A DNA stretch of 64,000 nt. It comes from Billgrantia ethanolica (GTDB lineage: Bacteria > Pseudomonadota > Gammaproteobacteria > Pseudomonadales > Halomonadaceae). Under the pieces are notes generated by a model. That model had not been told where the DNA came from and did not search any database. It was given only the letters and a program-made list of their open reading frames with translations. Shown here one piece after another: positions 46,700 to 58,186 of the stretch. Positions within the stretch are counted from its first letter, which is position 1; every line of letters starts with the position of its first letter. Location: contig NZ_JABFTX010000001.1 of the NCBI RefSeq assembly GCF_021404305.1, forward strand, positions 1,364,001-1,428,000. Reading direction: 5' to 3'. A program made the translations under genes and the position numbers.

Positions 46700-47908
46700 T
46701 CAATCCGTCGGGCTTTTCTGCCTTATCGTCTCGATGATGGCGGCACACGCCGCCATCGCATCCCTGCCGCAATGCTCTTGCTTGAACTCCTGAACCCGGC
46801 CCAGGGCCTGCTGCTGCGAGGCTGGATCGAGTACCTCATGGAGGTCATCGACCTTCAAGGCAGGCTCCGACTCGCCATAGGCCTCATACAGTCCCGTATC
46901 GCTGGTGATGTAGTCGTCGAGATCCGGTGCATAGAGAAAGGCAGGGCGAGCCAGAATGCAGAAGTCGTAAATCACGCTGGAGTAGTCCGTCACGAGAACG
47001 TCGACATCCTGCAGAGCAGAATTGATGTCGTTGAGCCGCTGGCATCCAAGCTCCACGAAGCCTAGCGTCGACAGCCTGCGGCGGACGTCCTCATCCATTT
47101 CCAATAACAAGGAGGGGTGAGGTCTGAGCACGACAACGTAGCTCTCTGCATTGGCATGATTGACAAAAGCGACGAAACTCGCGTCGATCTTCAGTCGGAA
47201 AGCGCTATCGGCACGACGCGTGGGAGCATACAGAATGACTTTTTCGAAAGCGCCGGCAAGATCGCCCTTCAGCTCTTCCTCGATGATTCTCCGTAATACG
47301 CCACGATTGTCCGTTATGCCTTTCCAGCGCGGATAACCCGAATTGACGACCGCGATCGCGCTGCCTCGATAAGCACTCTCGAAACGGACCTTCGAGACCT
47401 CGGAGGAGACGAACGCGGCAACCGGTGTCTTTCTTTGCGGCGTGTAGGCTCGGACCTTTTCGTACAGCCTCCTCGAGCGCCGATCCGGATGAACCGAAAG
47501 ATTATCCCGGCCCATGCGCTTCATCGGCGTGCCATGGGTGATCTTGAACAACTTGCTACGGTAAGAAGCAAAGGGATTGACATCGTCCGCCGAGTGGCTG
47601 ACCACGGCAACGCCGGCACGCAGCGAATAATAGATCCCCATCGGAGATAGCCAATAGTAGGCCTGATAACCTTTCGCCTTGAGCTCTTCGACTATCTCGG
47701 GAGACTTCGATATCCAGATCGGCACAATCGAGCTATCGGTAGCGCCGAGCACCTCATACAAATAACGCGGATTGTCCGAATACTGCTTACCATTCCAGGC
47801 ACCGAATACCCATATCGAGCCATTTTTTTTGACGAGAAAGGAGAGAACGACCAGCGGAAGACATACCGCTGCCGCCACAACACGCCTTATCAAAGCAAGC
47901 GGCGCCAT
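46700..47908 (-). CDS. CDP-glycerol:glycerophosphate glycerophosphotransferase family protein
   Basis: A 402-residue TagB/TagF-like enzyme. Family motifs: FKITHGTPMKRMG (about 120-132), ILYAPTRR near 225, VLRPHPSLL near 262 and LVTDYSSVIYDF near 305. Family members transfer glycerol-phosphate or ribitol-phosphate from a CDP donor to build teichoic-acid-like or phosphodiester-linked polymers. An N-terminal hydrophobic segment (VVAAAVCLPLVVLSFLV) may tether it to the membrane. No CDP-glycerol synthase (TagD) is in the window. Visibly lower GC than the housekeeping genes. Confidence 0.87.
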   Translation of the reverse strand: MAPLALIRRVVAAAVCLPLVVLSFLVKKNGSIWVFGAWNGKQYSDNPRYLYEVLGATDSSIVPIWISKSPEIVEELKAKGYQAYYWLSPMGIYYSLRAGVAVVSHSADDVNPFASYRSKLFKITHGTPMKRMGRDNLSVHPDRRSRRLYEKVRAYTPQRKTPVAAFVSSEVSKVRFESAYRGSAIAVVNSGYPRWKGITDNRGVLRRIIEEELKGDLAGAFEKVILYAPTRRADSAFRLKIDASFVAFVNHANAESYVVVLRPHPSLLLEMDEDVRRRLSTLGFVELGCQRLNDINSALQDVDVLVTDYSSVIYDFCILARPAFLYAPDLDDYITSDTGLYEAYGESEPALKVDDLHEVLDPASQQQALGRVQEFKQEHCGRDAMAACAAIIETIRQKSPTD

Positions 47909-47920
47909 AGAAACGTGCCC

Positions 47921-48871
47921 TTACTGGTGCTTGGCTACCAGCGAACGGAAATTTTGAAAGACATGAGTGGGCAACAGCAGCATCATGCAGTGCAGAAGCT
48001 GTTTTGCCGAAAGTGCGGTCAGATAAAGGCACCCGATATCCTCCACCACCTTCATGCCATGCGTTCTTTTCTCTACGCTCCAGGAGACCAGCTTCCTGTT
48101 GATCGCCTTTCTGGCATAGTACGCCTCTCGCCAGGACAGCTTGCCGGACAGGCTAGACAGGGCATCCCTGGCCGGATGAATATGAGCGAGATTCTTGATG
48201 TCATTACTGATACCACAGTGATCTATCTTCCACTGACTGGTAATATTCCGGTTGTAATGCGACCTCTCCAAGGTCGCCAGCATGCGAATCCAGTAATAGA
48301 CATCGCCTCCCCTTCGGTATATTCCTGCCGGAAAGCCGCCGCTCTCGAGGAATGCCGCTCTGTCGATACAAGCCCCGTTCATATGGATGTAATCCGAGCG
48401 CGAGAAAAGCTCGAGTCCTTGTTGCCTGGAAATCTCTCCCTCATGAGGATAAGCCACAGCTGGCTCGGCTCTGTCGCCCCGCAACTTGGCATAGGCATTC
48501 ACATACAGCTTGATTGCCCTGCCGTGGGTGCGCTGGATGCTCTCGTTGAACTGGGCCAGGTGATCGGGTGAACACCAATCATCGGCATCCTGAAAGAGCA
48601 GCCACTGGCCTCTGGCCATTCGCGCACCATGGTTTCTAGCCGCGTAACCACCGGGACCTGGCTGATCACGCTGATACAAACGCAGCTTTCCCAGCGCCTG
48701 GTACTGCTCCAACAACTCCAGAGAGCCGTCGGTGGACCCATCGTCCACCGCTACTATCTCGAAATCCGAGAACGTTTGAGCAAACAGGGAACCTAGTGCC
48801 TCATCGAGGTATTTCGCTTTATTGTAAACCGGCACGACAACGCTGAAAAAAGGACTACCTGCAGACTCCAT
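47921..48871 (-). CDS. Glycosyltransferase family 2
   Basis: A 316-residue GT-A enzyme: FSVVVPVYNKAKYLDEALGS, AVDDGSTDGS (nucleotide site) and FQDADDW (metal site near 94-100). It adds a sugar to the growing lipid-linked glycan. GGAGG lies before the ATG. First gene of the cluster. Lower GC than average here (about half in places). Confidence 0.92.
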   Translation of the reverse strand: MESAGSPFFSVVVPVYNKAKYLDEALGSLFAQTFSDFEIVAVDDGSTDGSLELLEQYQALGKLRLYQRDQPGPGGYAARNHGARMARGQWLLFQDADDWCSPDHLAQFNESIQRTHGRAIKLYVNAYAKLRGDRAEPAVAYPHEGEISRQQGLELFSRSDYIHMNGACIDRAAFLESGGFPAGIYRRGGDVYYWIRMLATLERSHYNRNITSQWKIDHCGISNDIKNLAHIHPARDALSSLSGKLSWREAYYARKAINRKLVSWSVEKRTHGMKVVEDIGCLYLTALSAKQLLHCMMLLLPTHVFQNFRSLVAKHQ

Positions 48872-49224
48872 GATGCCCTCCAGCGAATACCCTGATATCG
48901 ATGCATGACCGCCTTGTACCAGCCACTCCTTGGCACGCTACCGCCCTGGAGTCGTCAGGCCCTCTCCCAGCCTTGCACTACTGAATCGCCTTCCGTTCTT
49001 TGAACACCGCCAACAAAAACGGTCTTCATTCAGCAACATTTCCTTCAGATACATAAGATCACACAGCTTGAACGCGGCTGCGTATATCATTTTTCTCATG
49101 CACCCCCGTCATCTTCCGACTATGCCGATGAGGGATTTTTCAATGAGGATCAGATGGAGAAAATGCCAGAAGAAGTGCCGTCAAAGAGGAAAAATGAAGT
49201 ACTAGGGTACGACACACGGACACA
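48872..49224. other. Glycan-cluster upstream region, AT-rich
   Basis: About 350 bases between the family 2 glycosyltransferase and the sthA terminator. GC falls clearly at 49010-49200. It probably holds the cluster promoter on the minus strand. An imperfect hairpin (GTCATC/GATGAGGG near 49110-49135) followed by ATTTTT could be a plus-strand terminator. A 91-codon plus-strand frame (48930-49205) has no gene-like features. Confidence 0.4.
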
Positions 49225-49231
49225 AAGAAAA

Positions 49232-49254
49232 GCGCCGGGTTATTCAGCCGGCGC
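49232..49254 (-). terminator. sthA rho-independent terminator
   Basis: GCGCCGG/CCGGCGC 7-bp stem with a 9-base loop, followed on the minus strand by TTTTCTTTG. It lies 44 bases past the sthA stop. Confidence 0.8.
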
Positions 49255-49297
49255 GGAAGGGGAAATATCGTCCTAAGGTATTAGGTAGAGCTAAGAC

Positions 49298-50689
49298 TCA
49301 GAACACCCGATTCAGTCCATTCTGTGCCGCGACCCGGTAGGCTTCCGCCATGGTCGGGTAGTTGAACGTGGTGTTGACGAAGTACTTCAGGGTGTTGGCC
49401 TCGCCTTTCTGCTGCATCACGGCCTGACCGATATGCACGATCTCGGAAGCCTGGTCACCAAAGCAGTGGATGCCGTAAATCTCCAGCGTGTCCTGATGGA
49501 AGAGGATCTTCAGCATCCCCACCGTGTCGCCGGTGATCTGGGCGCGTGCGGTATCCTTGAAGAAAGCCTGGGCAACCTCATAAGGCACCTTCGCCTCGGT
49601 CAACTCACGCTCGGTGCGACCGAAAGAGCTGATCTCAGGAATGGTATAGATGCCGGTCGGCACCTCATTGACGAAGCGGTAGTCCCGTTCGAGCAGCTCG
49701 TCGCAGGCGTTGAGCCCCTGATCGTAGGCGGCGCTGGCCAGGCTGGGCCAGCCGATCACGTCACCGGCGGCATAAATATGCGGGATGGCGGTGCGGTAGT
49801 GGTCATCGACTTGCAGTTGACCGCGTCCGTTGGCTTCGAGGCCGATGTTCTCGAGGCCCAGCTCGTCGGTGTTGCCGGTACGGCCGTTGGCCCACAGGAA
49901 GGCATCGGCGCGCAGCTTCTTGCCCGATTTCAAGTAGACCACGACACCGGACTCGTCCCCTTCGACACGCTCGTACTCCTCGTTATGGCGGATGAGCACG
50001 CCATGCTTGCGCAGATGGTAGGAAAGCGCATCGGAGATTTCATCGTCGAGGAAGGAGAGCAACCGGTCGCGGTTGTTGATCAGGTCGACCTTGACGCCGA
50101 GCCCCGAAAAGATGGAGGCATACTCGCAGCCGATCACACCGGCACCGAAGATCACCAGCGTACGCGGCGTATGCGAGAGGCTGAGAATGGTGTCGGAATC
50201 GTAGATGCGGGGATGGCGGAAATTGATGTCGGCAGGACGATAGGGGCGCGAGCCCGTGGCGATGATGATCTTCTGCGCCACCAGCTCTTCCAGCGCCTCC
50301 TGGCGGTCGCGAACGAGCAGGGTGTGCTCGTCCTTGAAGCGAGCCACACCGCTATATAGGTCAATACGGTTGCGAGCATAGAACTTGGTGCGCATCTCGA
50401 CCTGCTGGTCGATGGTCATACGAGAGCGTTCCATGACCTTGGGAAAGGAAAACCAGCGTGGCTCGCCGATATCGCGGAACATGCGGTTGGTGTTGAACTG
50501 CATGATCTGCTTGACCTGATGGCGAAGCGCCTTGGAGGGTATCGTGCCCCAATGGGTGCAGTTGCCTCCGAGTACAGGCTGCTTCTCCACGACCGCAACC
50601 CGCTTGCCGTGCTTGGCTGCATTGATGGCAGCACTTTCGCCGGCCGGTCCGGTACCGATCACCACCACGTCGTAGTTATGGACTGCCAT
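49298..50689 (-). CDS. sthA: Soluble pyridine nucleotide transhydrogenase
   Basis: A 463-residue flavoprotein that moves electrons between NADPH and NAD+ to balance the pools. FAD-binding [19 protein letters not shown] at the start; [17 protein letters not shown] lacks the redox-active second cysteine of disulfide reductases, the mark of SthA. The NAD-binding [17 protein letters not shown] is near 185. It lies downstream of the nqr operon and shares its redox theme. Confidence 0.96.
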   Translation of the reverse strand: MAVHNYDVVVIGTGPAGESAAINAAKHGKRVAVVEKQPVLGGNCTHWGTIPSKALRHQVKQIMQFNTNRMFRDIGEPRWFSFPKVMERSRMTIDQQVEMRTKFYARNRIDLYSGVARFKDEHTLLVRDRQEALEELVAQKIIIATGSRPYRPADINFRHPRIYDSDTILSLSHTPRTLVIFGAGVIGCEYASIFSGLGVKVDLINNRDRLLSFLDDEISDALSYHLRKHGVLIRHNEEYERVEGDESGVVVYLKSGKKLRADAFLWANGRTGNTDELGLENIGLEANGRGQLQVDDHYRTAIPHIYAAGDVIGWPSLASAAYDQGLNACDELLERDYRFVNEVPTGIYTIPEISSFGRTERELTEAKVPYEVAQAFFKDTARAQITGDTVGMLKILFHQDTLEIYGIHCFGDQASEIVHIGQAVMQQKGEANTLKYFVNTTFNYPTMAEAYRVAAQNGLNRVF

Positions 50690-50784
50690 GGGCTCTTTCG
50701 TCTCCTTTCCCTTGTCGATGTCGGGTGCCGGCTTTCACCTGCCGCCATCACTCAATGGCATGTGGCTCAGCAGCACGTAGCGGC

Positions 50785-51048
50785 TCAACGGCGAGTGGCA
50801 TCGTAGCCGAGATCGGCGCCACGACTTTCATCGCTTCTGCGACGGGCGCTCGCCAGCCCCTTGCGCTTGCGATTCTCCTCCTCGCACACTTCATCCTTGC
50901 CGCCACAGATATCGCATCCCTCCTTGAGACCGAGCTGGTTGAGACCGCCGCAGGAGCCGGCGATGGGCTTACGCCCCAGGATCACTCCAATCGCCATGGC
51001 GGCCATGATCAACAGCATGAAGCCCAGAACGACGAGAAACGTACTCAT
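50785..51048 (-). CDS. nqrM: Na+-NQR maturation protein NqrM
   Basis: An 87-residue membrane protein: one helix (FLVVLGFMLLIMAAMAIGVIL), then Cys33, Cys45, Cys48 and Cys55 in the NqrM pattern (GSCGGL, GCDICGG, EVC). It is thought to deliver iron for the NqrD/NqrE cysteine-bound Fe site. Directly after the ApbE-like gene, as in Vibrio-type nqr operons. Confidence 0.93.
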   Translation of the reverse strand: MSTFLVVLGFMLLIMAAMAIGVILGRKPIAGSCGGLNQLGLKEGCDICGGKDEVCEEENRKRKGLASARRRSDESRGADLGYDATRR

Positions 51049-51066
51049 TGATTAAGCTCCTGGCGG

Positions 51067-51846
51067 CTAACGAACGAGCCAAGGCCCGAGTGCCGCAGTG
51101 TGATGGATTTCAATGCCCTGTGGTCTCTTGACAACAACCTGGGCCGCGCTATCCAGATCATCGGCCAACTGTATGGCCTCTTCGGGCCCAGCGTGGATCA
51201 GCAGACTGGCCTCTCGCATGGCCGTGCCGGCATCCGCAGCGATGACGCTCACGGAAAGCGGCGTCGCCGGAGTGACGAGGGGCGCTGCGGCCTCCTGCTG
51301 CACGAATCGATGCACCAACGCGGCGTCCAGCAGGCGGACATGGCGAGCACCTTCAGACACTGGCAGGCCAGGCTGTTCGAGTGAAAGACGCCAGGCGCCG
51401 GCAGGTGGCGTGCCAACGCTCCGCATTACCCCACCAACCTCGACCAGCACGGCGATGGGGGTAACCGAATGGTGGCCCAGCCACAGCGTCAGATGGTCGA
51501 CGGCCAACGCATGGAAGCGTCGATCCACCTCATGTTGCAGTGCCGCTGAAGGCGCCGCCCAGAGCGGCGCGAACGCGGCAACACTGGCTCTGAGCAGTAG
51601 GTCGCGTTGCGCTTCGAGGTTTGCCAATTCACCTTGTATGCCGGCTTCGATCTCGGCGACTTGCCCCGCACCGAGGTCGGCATAGAGGGTGATATGGTAG
51701 CCCGTTCCCAGAGCCGTACCCTGATAGAGTTGCTCATCGACCTGCTGGCGGCAGGCACTGAGCAGAAAGGATGACAGCATGAGAAAGAACAGGGCCGGCC
51801 CATAAAGGGCCAGCCCGGAGAGTCGCCCGTGGGCGAGCTGCATCAT
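51067..51846 (-). CDS. Shortened ApbE-like lipoprotein, probably inactive
   Basis: About 259 residues, starting at the ATG that overlaps the nqrF stop (ATGA). A lipobox FLLSAC follows the signal helix. It starts like ApbE ([12 protein letters not shown]) and keeps [21 protein letters not shown] and [10 protein letters not shown]. It lacks the S-G-x-Y-R loop and the HIIDPxTG catalytic segment, as well as the central KGxAVD region; the family is usually about 330-350 residues. No frameshift is visible. Active ApbE attaches FMN to NqrB and NqrC, so another copy elsewhere is probably needed. It could still be a scaffold or a decayed copy. Confidence 0.7.
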   Translation of the reverse strand: MMQLAHGRLSGLALYGPALFFLMLSSFLLSACRQQVDEQLYQGTALGTGYHITLYADLGAGQVAEIEAGIQGELANLEAQRDLLLRASVAAFAPLWAAPSAALQHEVDRRFHALAVDHLTLWLGHHSVTPIAVLVEVGGVMRSVGTPPAGAWRLSLEQPGLPVSEGARHVRLLDAALVHRFVQQEAAAPLVTPATPLSVSVIAADAGTAMREASLLIHAGPEEAIQLADDLDSAAQVVVKRPQGIEIHHTAALGPWLVR

Positions 51847-53075
51847 CCGCCAAAGTCGTCCAGCAGGATGTTTTCGGGTTCCACACCCAGATCGAGCAGC
51901 ATCTTGATCACCGATGCGTTCATCATGGGCGGTCCACACATGTAGTACTCGCAATCCTCGGGGGCCGGGTGGTCCTTGAGGTAGTTCTCGTACAGCACGT
52001 TGTGGATGAACCCGGTGGGACCGGTCCAGTTGTCTTCGGGCAGCGGATCCGACAGCGCCAGATGCCACTCGAAGTTGGGGAACTCCTCGGCCAGCTGGTC
52101 GTACTCATCGTTGTAGAAGGTCTCGCGCCAGGAGCGCGCACCGTACCAGAACGAGATCTTGCGCTTGGAGTGCAGGCGCTTGAGCTGGTCGAAGATGTGG
52201 CTGCGCATCGGGGCCATGCCCGCGCCGCCACCGACGAACACCATTTCGGCATCGGTGTCCTTGGCGAAGAACTCGCCGAAGGGCCCCATCACGGTGACCT
52301 TGTCGCCCGGCTTCAGGTTGAAGACGTAGGTCGACATCAGGCCCGGCGGATGGTTGGTGCCGGGAGGCGGGGTGGCAATACGGATGTTGAACTTGAGGAT
52401 GCCCTTTTCTTCCGGGTAGTTCGCCATGGAGTAGGCGCGGATGACTTCCTCGCTGTTCTTGTGGGAGATCTTGAACAGATCGAACTTCTCCCAGTCGCCG
52501 CGATATTCCTCCTCGATATCGAAGTCGGAGAACTTGATGTCGTAGGGCGGCGCCACCAGCTGAACGTAGCCGCCGGCACGGAAGTCGACGTTCTCGCCCT
52601 CGGGCAGCTTGAGGTTGAGCTCCTTGATGAAGGTCGCCACGTTGGGATTGGAGATGACCTCACACTCCCACTTCTTGACGCCGAAGACCTCTTCGGGAAC
52701 CTCGACCTTCATGTCCTGCTTCACCGGTACCTGACAGGAGAGGCGCCAGCCGTCCTTCTTCTCACGCATGGTGAAGTGGGATTCCTCGGTGGGCAGGATG
52801 GCGCCGCCACCCTCTTCCACGCGGCACTTGCACTGGGCACAGGAGCCGCCGCCGCCGCAGGCGGACGACAGGAAGATACCGTTGGCCGCCAGCGTGTTGA
52901 GCAGTTTGCCACCGGCCTGGGTAGTGATGGTGTGCTCGGGGTCGCCGTTGACCTCGATGGTCACGTCCCCGGTGCTCACGAGCTTGCTGCGGGCGGCCAG
53001 GATCACCAGGACAAGGCCGATGACGACCGCGGTGAACATGAACACACCGAGCAAGATGACAGTTGTTCCAACCAT
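51843..53075 (-). CDS. nqrF: Na+-NQR subunit F, NADH-oxidising
   Basis: A 410-residue subunit and entry point for electrons. One N-terminal membrane helix; a [2Fe-2S] site Cys73, Cys79, Cys82, Cys114; FAD site [11 protein letters not shown] site [16 protein letters not shown]-terminal [13 protein letters not shown]. Complete. Ends with DDFGG and overlaps the ApbE-like start. Confidence 0.97.
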   Translation of the reverse strand: MVGTTVILLGVFMFTAVVIGLVLVILAARSKLVSTGDVTIEVNGDPEHTITTQAGGKLLNTLAANGIFLSSACGGGGSCAQCKCRVEEGGGAILPTEESHFTMREKKDGWRLSCQVPVKQDMKVEVPEEVFGVKKWECEVISNPNVATFIKELNLKLPEGENVDFRAGGYVQLVAPPYDIKFSDFDIEEEYRGDWEKFDLFKISHKNSEEVIRAYSMANYPEEKGILKFNIRIATPPPGTNHPPGLMSTYVFNLKPGDKVTVMGPFGEFFAKDTDAEMVFVGGGAGMAPMRSHIFDQLKRLHSKRKISFWYGARSWRETFYNDEYDQLAEEFPNFEWHLALSDPLPEDNWTGPTGFIHNVLYENYLKDHPAPEDCEYYMCGPPMMNASVIKMLLDLGVEPENILLDDFGG

Positions 53076-53146
53076 GTCGGTTTCCTATTTGCTGTGAGTA
53101 ACCTGCACTCCGGCGATGCCTGGCATCGCCGGAGACGCACCCTGGC

Positions 53147-53764
<618 letters not shown>

Positions 53765-53765
53765 G

Positions 53766-54434
53766 TTACACAGCCTCCTTCGGCTCGGTGTTGTGCTTCA
53801 TCTTGAACTCGTTGGCCTCGATCTGTTCCGGGTTGACCGCACGCAGCACCCAAATGATCAAGCCGATGATGAAGAACGCCGACGGCGGCAGCAGCATCAA
53901 GCCGTTGGGCACGTACCAGCCACCGTCTTGCACCGGAGCCAGAACGGTGAAGCCGAACACGCTGCCGGAGCCGAACAGCTCGCGGAAGAAACCCACCACC
54001 ATCAGAATGAAGCCATAACCCAGGCCGTTACCGATACCGTCGAGGAACGACAGGCCCGGCGGGTTCTGCATGGCGAAGCCTTCGGCGCGACCCATCACGA
54101 TACAGTTGGTGATGATCAGGCCGACGAAGACCGATAGCTGCTTGGACATTTCGTAGGCGAAGGCCTTGAGCACCTGATCCACCACGATGACCAACGAAGC
54201 GATGATGGTCATCTGCACGATGATGCGGATGGACGACGGAATGTGCTGACGAATCAGCGAGACGAACAGGTTGGAGAAAGCCGTCACGAAGATAACGGCC
54301 AGGGTCATGACCAGCGACACGCTCATGCTGGTGGTTACCGCCAGCGCCGAGCAAATGCCTAGCACCTGCAGAGCGATGGGGTTGTTATTGAAGATCGGGG
54401 TCGTTAGGACGCCCTTGGGAGACACAGAGGACAT
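53766..54434 (-). CDS. nqrD: Na+-NQR subunit D
   Basis: A 222-residue membrane subunit homologous to RnfE. The cysteines in [17 protein letters not shown] and [16 protein letters not shown] pair with those of NqrE. Eleven bases after nqrC. Confidence 0.97.
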   Translation of the reverse strand: MSSVSPKGVLTTPIFNNNPIALQVLGICSALAVTTSMSVSLVMTLAVIFVTAFSNLFVSLIRQHIPSSIRIIVQMTIIASLVIVVDQVLKAFAYEMSKQLSVFVGLIITNCIVMGRAEGFAMQNPPGLSFLDGIGNGLGYGFILMVVGFFRELFGSGSVFGFTVLAPVQDGGWYVPNGLMLLPPSAFFIIGLIIWVLRAVNPEQIEANEFKMKHNTEPKEAV

Positions 54435-54445
54435 TGTCAGGCTCC

Positions 54446-55258
54446 TTAAGCTTCAGCTTCGAGTTCGACGTCGGCTTCCTGAACCTCGTCCGGGTCGACG
54501 CCCGCACGGAATCTCGCCAGGTACTCACCGAAGCCCTCCGGGCTCAGCCAGAACTGCAGCATGTTGGTCACACCATTGGAGGTCAGGGTAGCACCTGACA
54601 GACCATCTACCTGGTGCTCTCCAGTCCCGGCGCCACGAGCCACGCGAATGGCAGGGGTCACGCTCTCTTCGTCGGCGAAGATCTGCTTGCCCTCCCACTG
54701 CGCCTGCCAGCGCGGGTTGTTGACCTCGGCGCCAAGCCCGGGCGTTTCGCTGTGCTCGTAGTAGGTGATACCGACGATGGTGTTACCGTCACCCTCGATG
54801 GCCATGTAACCGCGCATCAGCCCCCACAGCCCCTGGCCACGAATCGGCAGGATGATCTGCTCGGGATTTTCGGGGTCACCCACCAAGTAGACGGTAGCGA
54901 AGTTCTCGACACGGGTCAGCCCGGCGATGTCGCGATCGCCCGACAGGGTACGACCGGTAGCCGGATCGCGGGCCGCCTGGAAGTGGTCGAAGGTCGCCGC
55001 ATCGAACTGGTCGGTGTACTCGCCGCTACGCATGTCCACCACCCGCGGCGTGATCTCGGCAAAGGCCGCTTCCACGTCGATGCCCCGCTCGTAGAGGTTG
55101 GCTACGCGCAGGATGTTGGTCTTGCGGTCGAGTTCCACGTTGAGCTGCTGCATGGGACGCAGCGCCACCGCGGCGGTGGAGACGATGACGGAACACACGA
55201 TGCAGAGTGCGAACGCCACCGTCAGAATCTTCTTGATGGAGTTGTTGCTCTGGGCCAT
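54446..55258 (-). CDS. nqrC: Na+-NQR subunit C
   Basis: A 270-residue subunit with one N-terminal membrane helix and a periplasmic FMN domain. The flavinylation motif [14 protein letters not shown] places covalent FMN on Thr at about residue 223. The C-terminus is acidic. Starts on the last base of nqrB. Confidence 0.96.
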   Translation of the reverse strand: MAQSNNSIKKILTVAFALCIVCSVIVSTAAVALRPMQQLNVELDRKTNILRVANLYERGIDVEAAFAEITPRVVDMRSGEYTDQFDAATFDHFQAARDPATGRTLSGDRDIAGLTRVENFATVYLVGDPENPEQIILPIRGQGLWGLMRGYMAIEGDGNTIVGITYYEHSETPGLGAEVNNPRWQAQWEGKQIFADEESVTPAIRVARGAGTGEHQVDGLSGATLTSNGVTNMLQFWLSPEGFGEYLARFRAGVDPDEVQEADVELEAEA

Positions 55259-56484
55259 CAGGCAGTCTCCTCGGCCGGCACACCGGTGCGCTGCATACGG
55301 CGCTTGATGTTGGCCTGAACAAAGAAGTGGTCGATCAGCGGGGCAAACAGGTTGGCGAACAGGATCGCCAGCATGATGCCTTCAGGGAATGCCGGGTTCA
55401 CCACACGGATGAGCACGGTCATGATGCCGATCAGGACACCGAAGATGAGTCGTCCCTGGTTGGTCATGGAGGCCGATACCGGATCGGTGGCCATGAACAC
55501 CATGCCGAAGGCGAAGCCGCCGATCACCAGATGCCAGTACCAGGGCATGGCGAACATCGGATTGGTGTCGGAGCCGATCAGGTTGAAGAGCGCACTGGTC
55601 GCGACCATGCCGAGGAAGCAACCCAGCATGATTCGCCACGAGGCTATCTTGGTCCATAGCAGCACCGCCGCCCCGATGAATATCGCCAGCGTCGACACCT
55701 CACCTACCGAGCCGGGCACGAAGCCGATGAAGGCATCCCACCAGCTGTACTGGCTTGTCAGGTCGGCCATGCTCTCCTGGAAGGCGATGGACAGCGGAGT
55801 CGCGCCGGTGAAACCATCGGCGGCCACCCACACGGCATCACCCGAGATCTGCGCCGGATAGGCGAAGTAGAGGAAGGCACGGCCGGTCAGCGCCGGGTTG
55901 AGGAAGTTCTTGCCGGTACCGCCGAAGATCTCCTTGCCGATCACCACGCCGAAGGTGATGCCGAGCGCCACCTGCCACAGCGGGATGGTGGCCGGCAGGA
56001 TCAGGGCATAGAGCACCGAGGTGACGAAGAAGCCTTCGTTGACCTCATGGCCGCGCTTGACGGCGAAGACCACTTCCCAGAACCCGCCGACCGCGAAGGT
56101 CACCAGGTAGATGGGCAGGAAGTAGGTCGCACCGAGCACGAAGTTGGCCCACAGGCTGTCCGGATTGTGGCCACCGGCCAGAGTCATGAGAATCGCTTCG
56201 CGCCAGCCGCCCATGGAGGCATAGCCATCGGCGATCGCCATGTTGGCCATCCAGCCGGCGTTCCACATGCCGAAGAACATGGCCGGGAAGGTACACAGCC
56301 ACACGGTGATCATGATGCGCTTCAGGTCGACGCCGTCACGCACGTGAGCCGTGGTCTTGGTCACGCTCGGCGGCGCATAGAAGATGGTGTCGACCGCTTC
56401 GTAGAGCGGATACCACTTCTCGTACTTGCCACCTTTGTGGAAATGCGGTTCGAGATTGTCGAGTGTCTGTCGGATACCCATCAT
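55258..56484 (-). CDS. nqrB: Na+-NQR subunit B
   Basis: A 408-residue membrane subunit thought to carry the Na+ path. Covalent FMN is expected on Thr229 in [12 protein letters not shown]. It also contains the riboflavin/quinone region conserved in NqrB/RnfD. ATGA-type overlap with nqrA. Confidence 0.96.
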   Translation of the reverse strand: MMGIRQTLDNLEPHFHKGGKYEKWYPLYEAVDTIFYAPPSVTKTTAHVRDGVDLKRIMITVWLCTFPAMFFGMWNAGWMANMAIADGYASMGGWREAILMTLAGGHNPDSLWANFVLGATYFLPIYLVTFAVGGFWEVVFAVKRGHEVNEGFFVTSVLYALILPATIPLWQVALGITFGVVIGKEIFGGTGKNFLNPALTGRAFLYFAYPAQISGDAVWVAADGFTGATPLSIAFQESMADLTSQYSWWDAFIGFVPGSVGEVSTLAIFIGAAVLLWTKIASWRIMLGCFLGMVATSALFNLIGSDTNPMFAMPWYWHLVIGGFAFGMVFMATDPVSASMTNQGRLIFGVLIGIMTVLIRVVNPAFPEGIMLAILFANLFAPLIDHFFVQANIKRRMQRTGVPAEETA

Positions 56485-57833
56485 CAGGCCTCTTTCTCGA
56501 TCATGGTGAGGTTGTCACGCAGGATGGGACCGTATTCATACTTGCCCGGGCACACGTAGGTGCACAGCGCCAGGTCCTCTTCGTCCAGCTCCAGGCATCC
56601 GAGCTGCATGGCCACCTCGATGTCACCGACGATCAGCGAGCGCAGCAGCTGGGTCGGCAGAATATCCAACGGCATCACCTCCTCGTAGACGCCTACCGGC
56701 ACCATGGCCCGCTCGGAACCGTTGGTGGAGGTATTGGGCGCGTAGTTGGAGAGCCCCTTGAACTTCGAGAGGTAGATGCCCAGCACGGAGTGGCGATTGA
56801 CGCCCGGCGAGAGCCAGCCCATGAAGGCGCGCTTGTTGCCCTCTTCGAGCAGGGTCACCTGGTTGTGGAAGCGGCCCAGATAGCGCAATCCGCCTTCCGC
56901 TGTGAATCCGGAGAACACCGAACCGGAGATCACCCGCGTATTCTCGGGTTGGAGGATTTCACCGGCCAACAGTTCCTCGGTGCTGGCACCGATTCGAGTA
57001 CGCAGCAGTCGCGGCTTCTCGGCACGCGGGCCGCCCACTGCCACCACGCGGCTGGTTTCGATCCGACCTTCCACGAACAGCTTGCCGAAGGCGATCACGT
57101 CCTGGTAACCGATGTGCCACACCTTCTTGTGCAGCGCGACCGGCGACAGGTAGTGAATGTGGGTCCCGACCAGGCCCGCCGGATGAGGACCGGCGAAGGT
57201 CTCGACCTGCACGCCCTTGACGTCGCCACCGGGAATCGGCGCATTGGGCGCGGTGCACAGGTACACCTTGCCCTTGGTCAGCCGCGCCAGCACCTTGAGA
57301 CCATCCTCGAACGCCTCGGGCTGCTCGTTGATGATGTCGGCGGGATTGGGGCTCAGCGGATGCGTATCGATCGCGGTGACGAAGATGTCGACCGGCACGC
57401 CGTCGATGGCCGGTGTACGCGAGAAGGGACGCGTGCGCAGCGCGGTCCACAGCCCCGACTCGACCAGTTGATCGACCACGACCTGGCGATCCAGGCTCTC
57501 GAGTGCATTGCGGCCATGAGCCGTGAACTCGACCGCTTCTTCGCTCTCGTCGATCTTGATCACCACCGAGAGCAGCTTGCGCTTCTCGCCGCGATTGATG
57601 GCGATGACTTCACCGGCCGCCGGGGCCGTGAAGCGTACGCCTTCGTTCTTCTTGTCGGTGAAGAGGAGTTGGCCCAGTTTCACCTTGTCCCCTTCCCGGA
57701 CCTCCATGGTCGGCTTCATGCCGACGTAGTCGGTGCCCAGGATAGCCACGTGACGCACGGCTCGCGCATCCTCGATGCGCGGCTCGGGCGTCCCCATGAT
57801 GGGGAGATCCAGGCCTTTCTTGACTTCGATCAT
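56484..57833 (-). CDS. nqrA: Na+-NQR subunit A
   Basis: A 449-residue soluble subunit that contributes to the ubiquinone site. It opens [20 protein letters not shown] and includes [17 protein letters not shown], the biotinyl-lipoyl-like fold of NqrA/RnfC. First gene of nqrABCDEF, which couples NADH oxidation to Na+ export, as expected of a halophile. Confidence 0.96.
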   Translation of the reverse strand: MIEVKKGLDLPIMGTPEPRIEDARAVRHVAILGTDYVGMKPTMEVREGDKVKLGQLLFTDKKNEGVRFTAPAAGEVIAINRGEKRKLLSVVIKIDESEEAVEFTAHGRNALESLDRQVVVDQLVESGLWTALRTRPFSRTPAIDGVPVDIFVTAIDTHPLSPNPADIINEQPEAFEDGLKVLARLTKGKVYLCTAPNAPIPGGDVKGVQVETFAGPHPAGLVGTHIHYLSPVALHKKVWHIGYQDVIAFGKLFVEGRIETSRVVAVGGPRAEKPRLLRTRIGASTEELLAGEILQPENTRVISGSVFSGFTAEGGLRYLGRFHNQVTLLEEGNKRAFMGWLSPGVNRHSVLGIYLSKFKGLSNYAPNTSTNGSERAMVPVGVYEEVMPLDILPTQLLRSLIVGDIEVAMQLGCLELDEEDLALCTYVCPGKYEYGPILRDNLTMIEKEA

Positions 57834-57977
57834 AGTCTCGCCCAGTTGATGGATCGGAAATGCGAAGGAAAGGGGTTCGAATGGATTCGAATTCTTGTTG
57901 AGTTCAGCACGTTACCAGTCAGGCCCGAAGGCGCTTCGGACCACCCCGAAAAAATCCCCGGTATTATAAAGAGAAGC

Positions 57978-58007
57978 GCGACCAAAGGCCACACGGCCTA
58001 AGGTCGC
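57978..58007. promoter_or_regulatory. 30-bp imperfect inverted repeat upstream of nqrA
   Basis: GCGACC-AA-AGGCC-ACAC-GGCCT-AA-GGTCGC: 6-base outer and 5-base inner arms, with AA spacers that do not pair. It ends ten bases upstream of the TATAAT box, over the -35 position. It could be an operator or, on the minus strand followed by CTTCTCTTT, a second terminator. Confidence 0.5.
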
Positions 58008-58161
58008 AAAAGAGGTAACGAAGCCCCTCGACGCCTGCCTCAAGAAGGGTTCAAAAGGCGTTGAAAGACGCTCGTTTCAGGAGCTTCAAGCAGCATAGAA
58101 GGCGCCGGACGGCACCTGGCTGACACCGACCGGCGTGAAATGAAGGTGACTCAGATCAGAA

Positions 58162-58186
58162 ATTCCCGACCCAGCGGGTCGGGAAT
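58162..58186 (-). terminator. Hairpin terminator of the GAPDH gene
   Basis: ATTCCCGACCC-AGC-GGGTCGGGAAT, perfect 11-bp stem, 19 bases after the GAPDH stop. Followed on the minus strand by TTCTGATCT. Confidence 0.65.

Noticed and set aside
48930..49205. 91-codon plus-strand gene in the AT-rich gap
   Set aside because: No ribosome-binding site, no domain, composition shifts along the frame; treated as intergenic.
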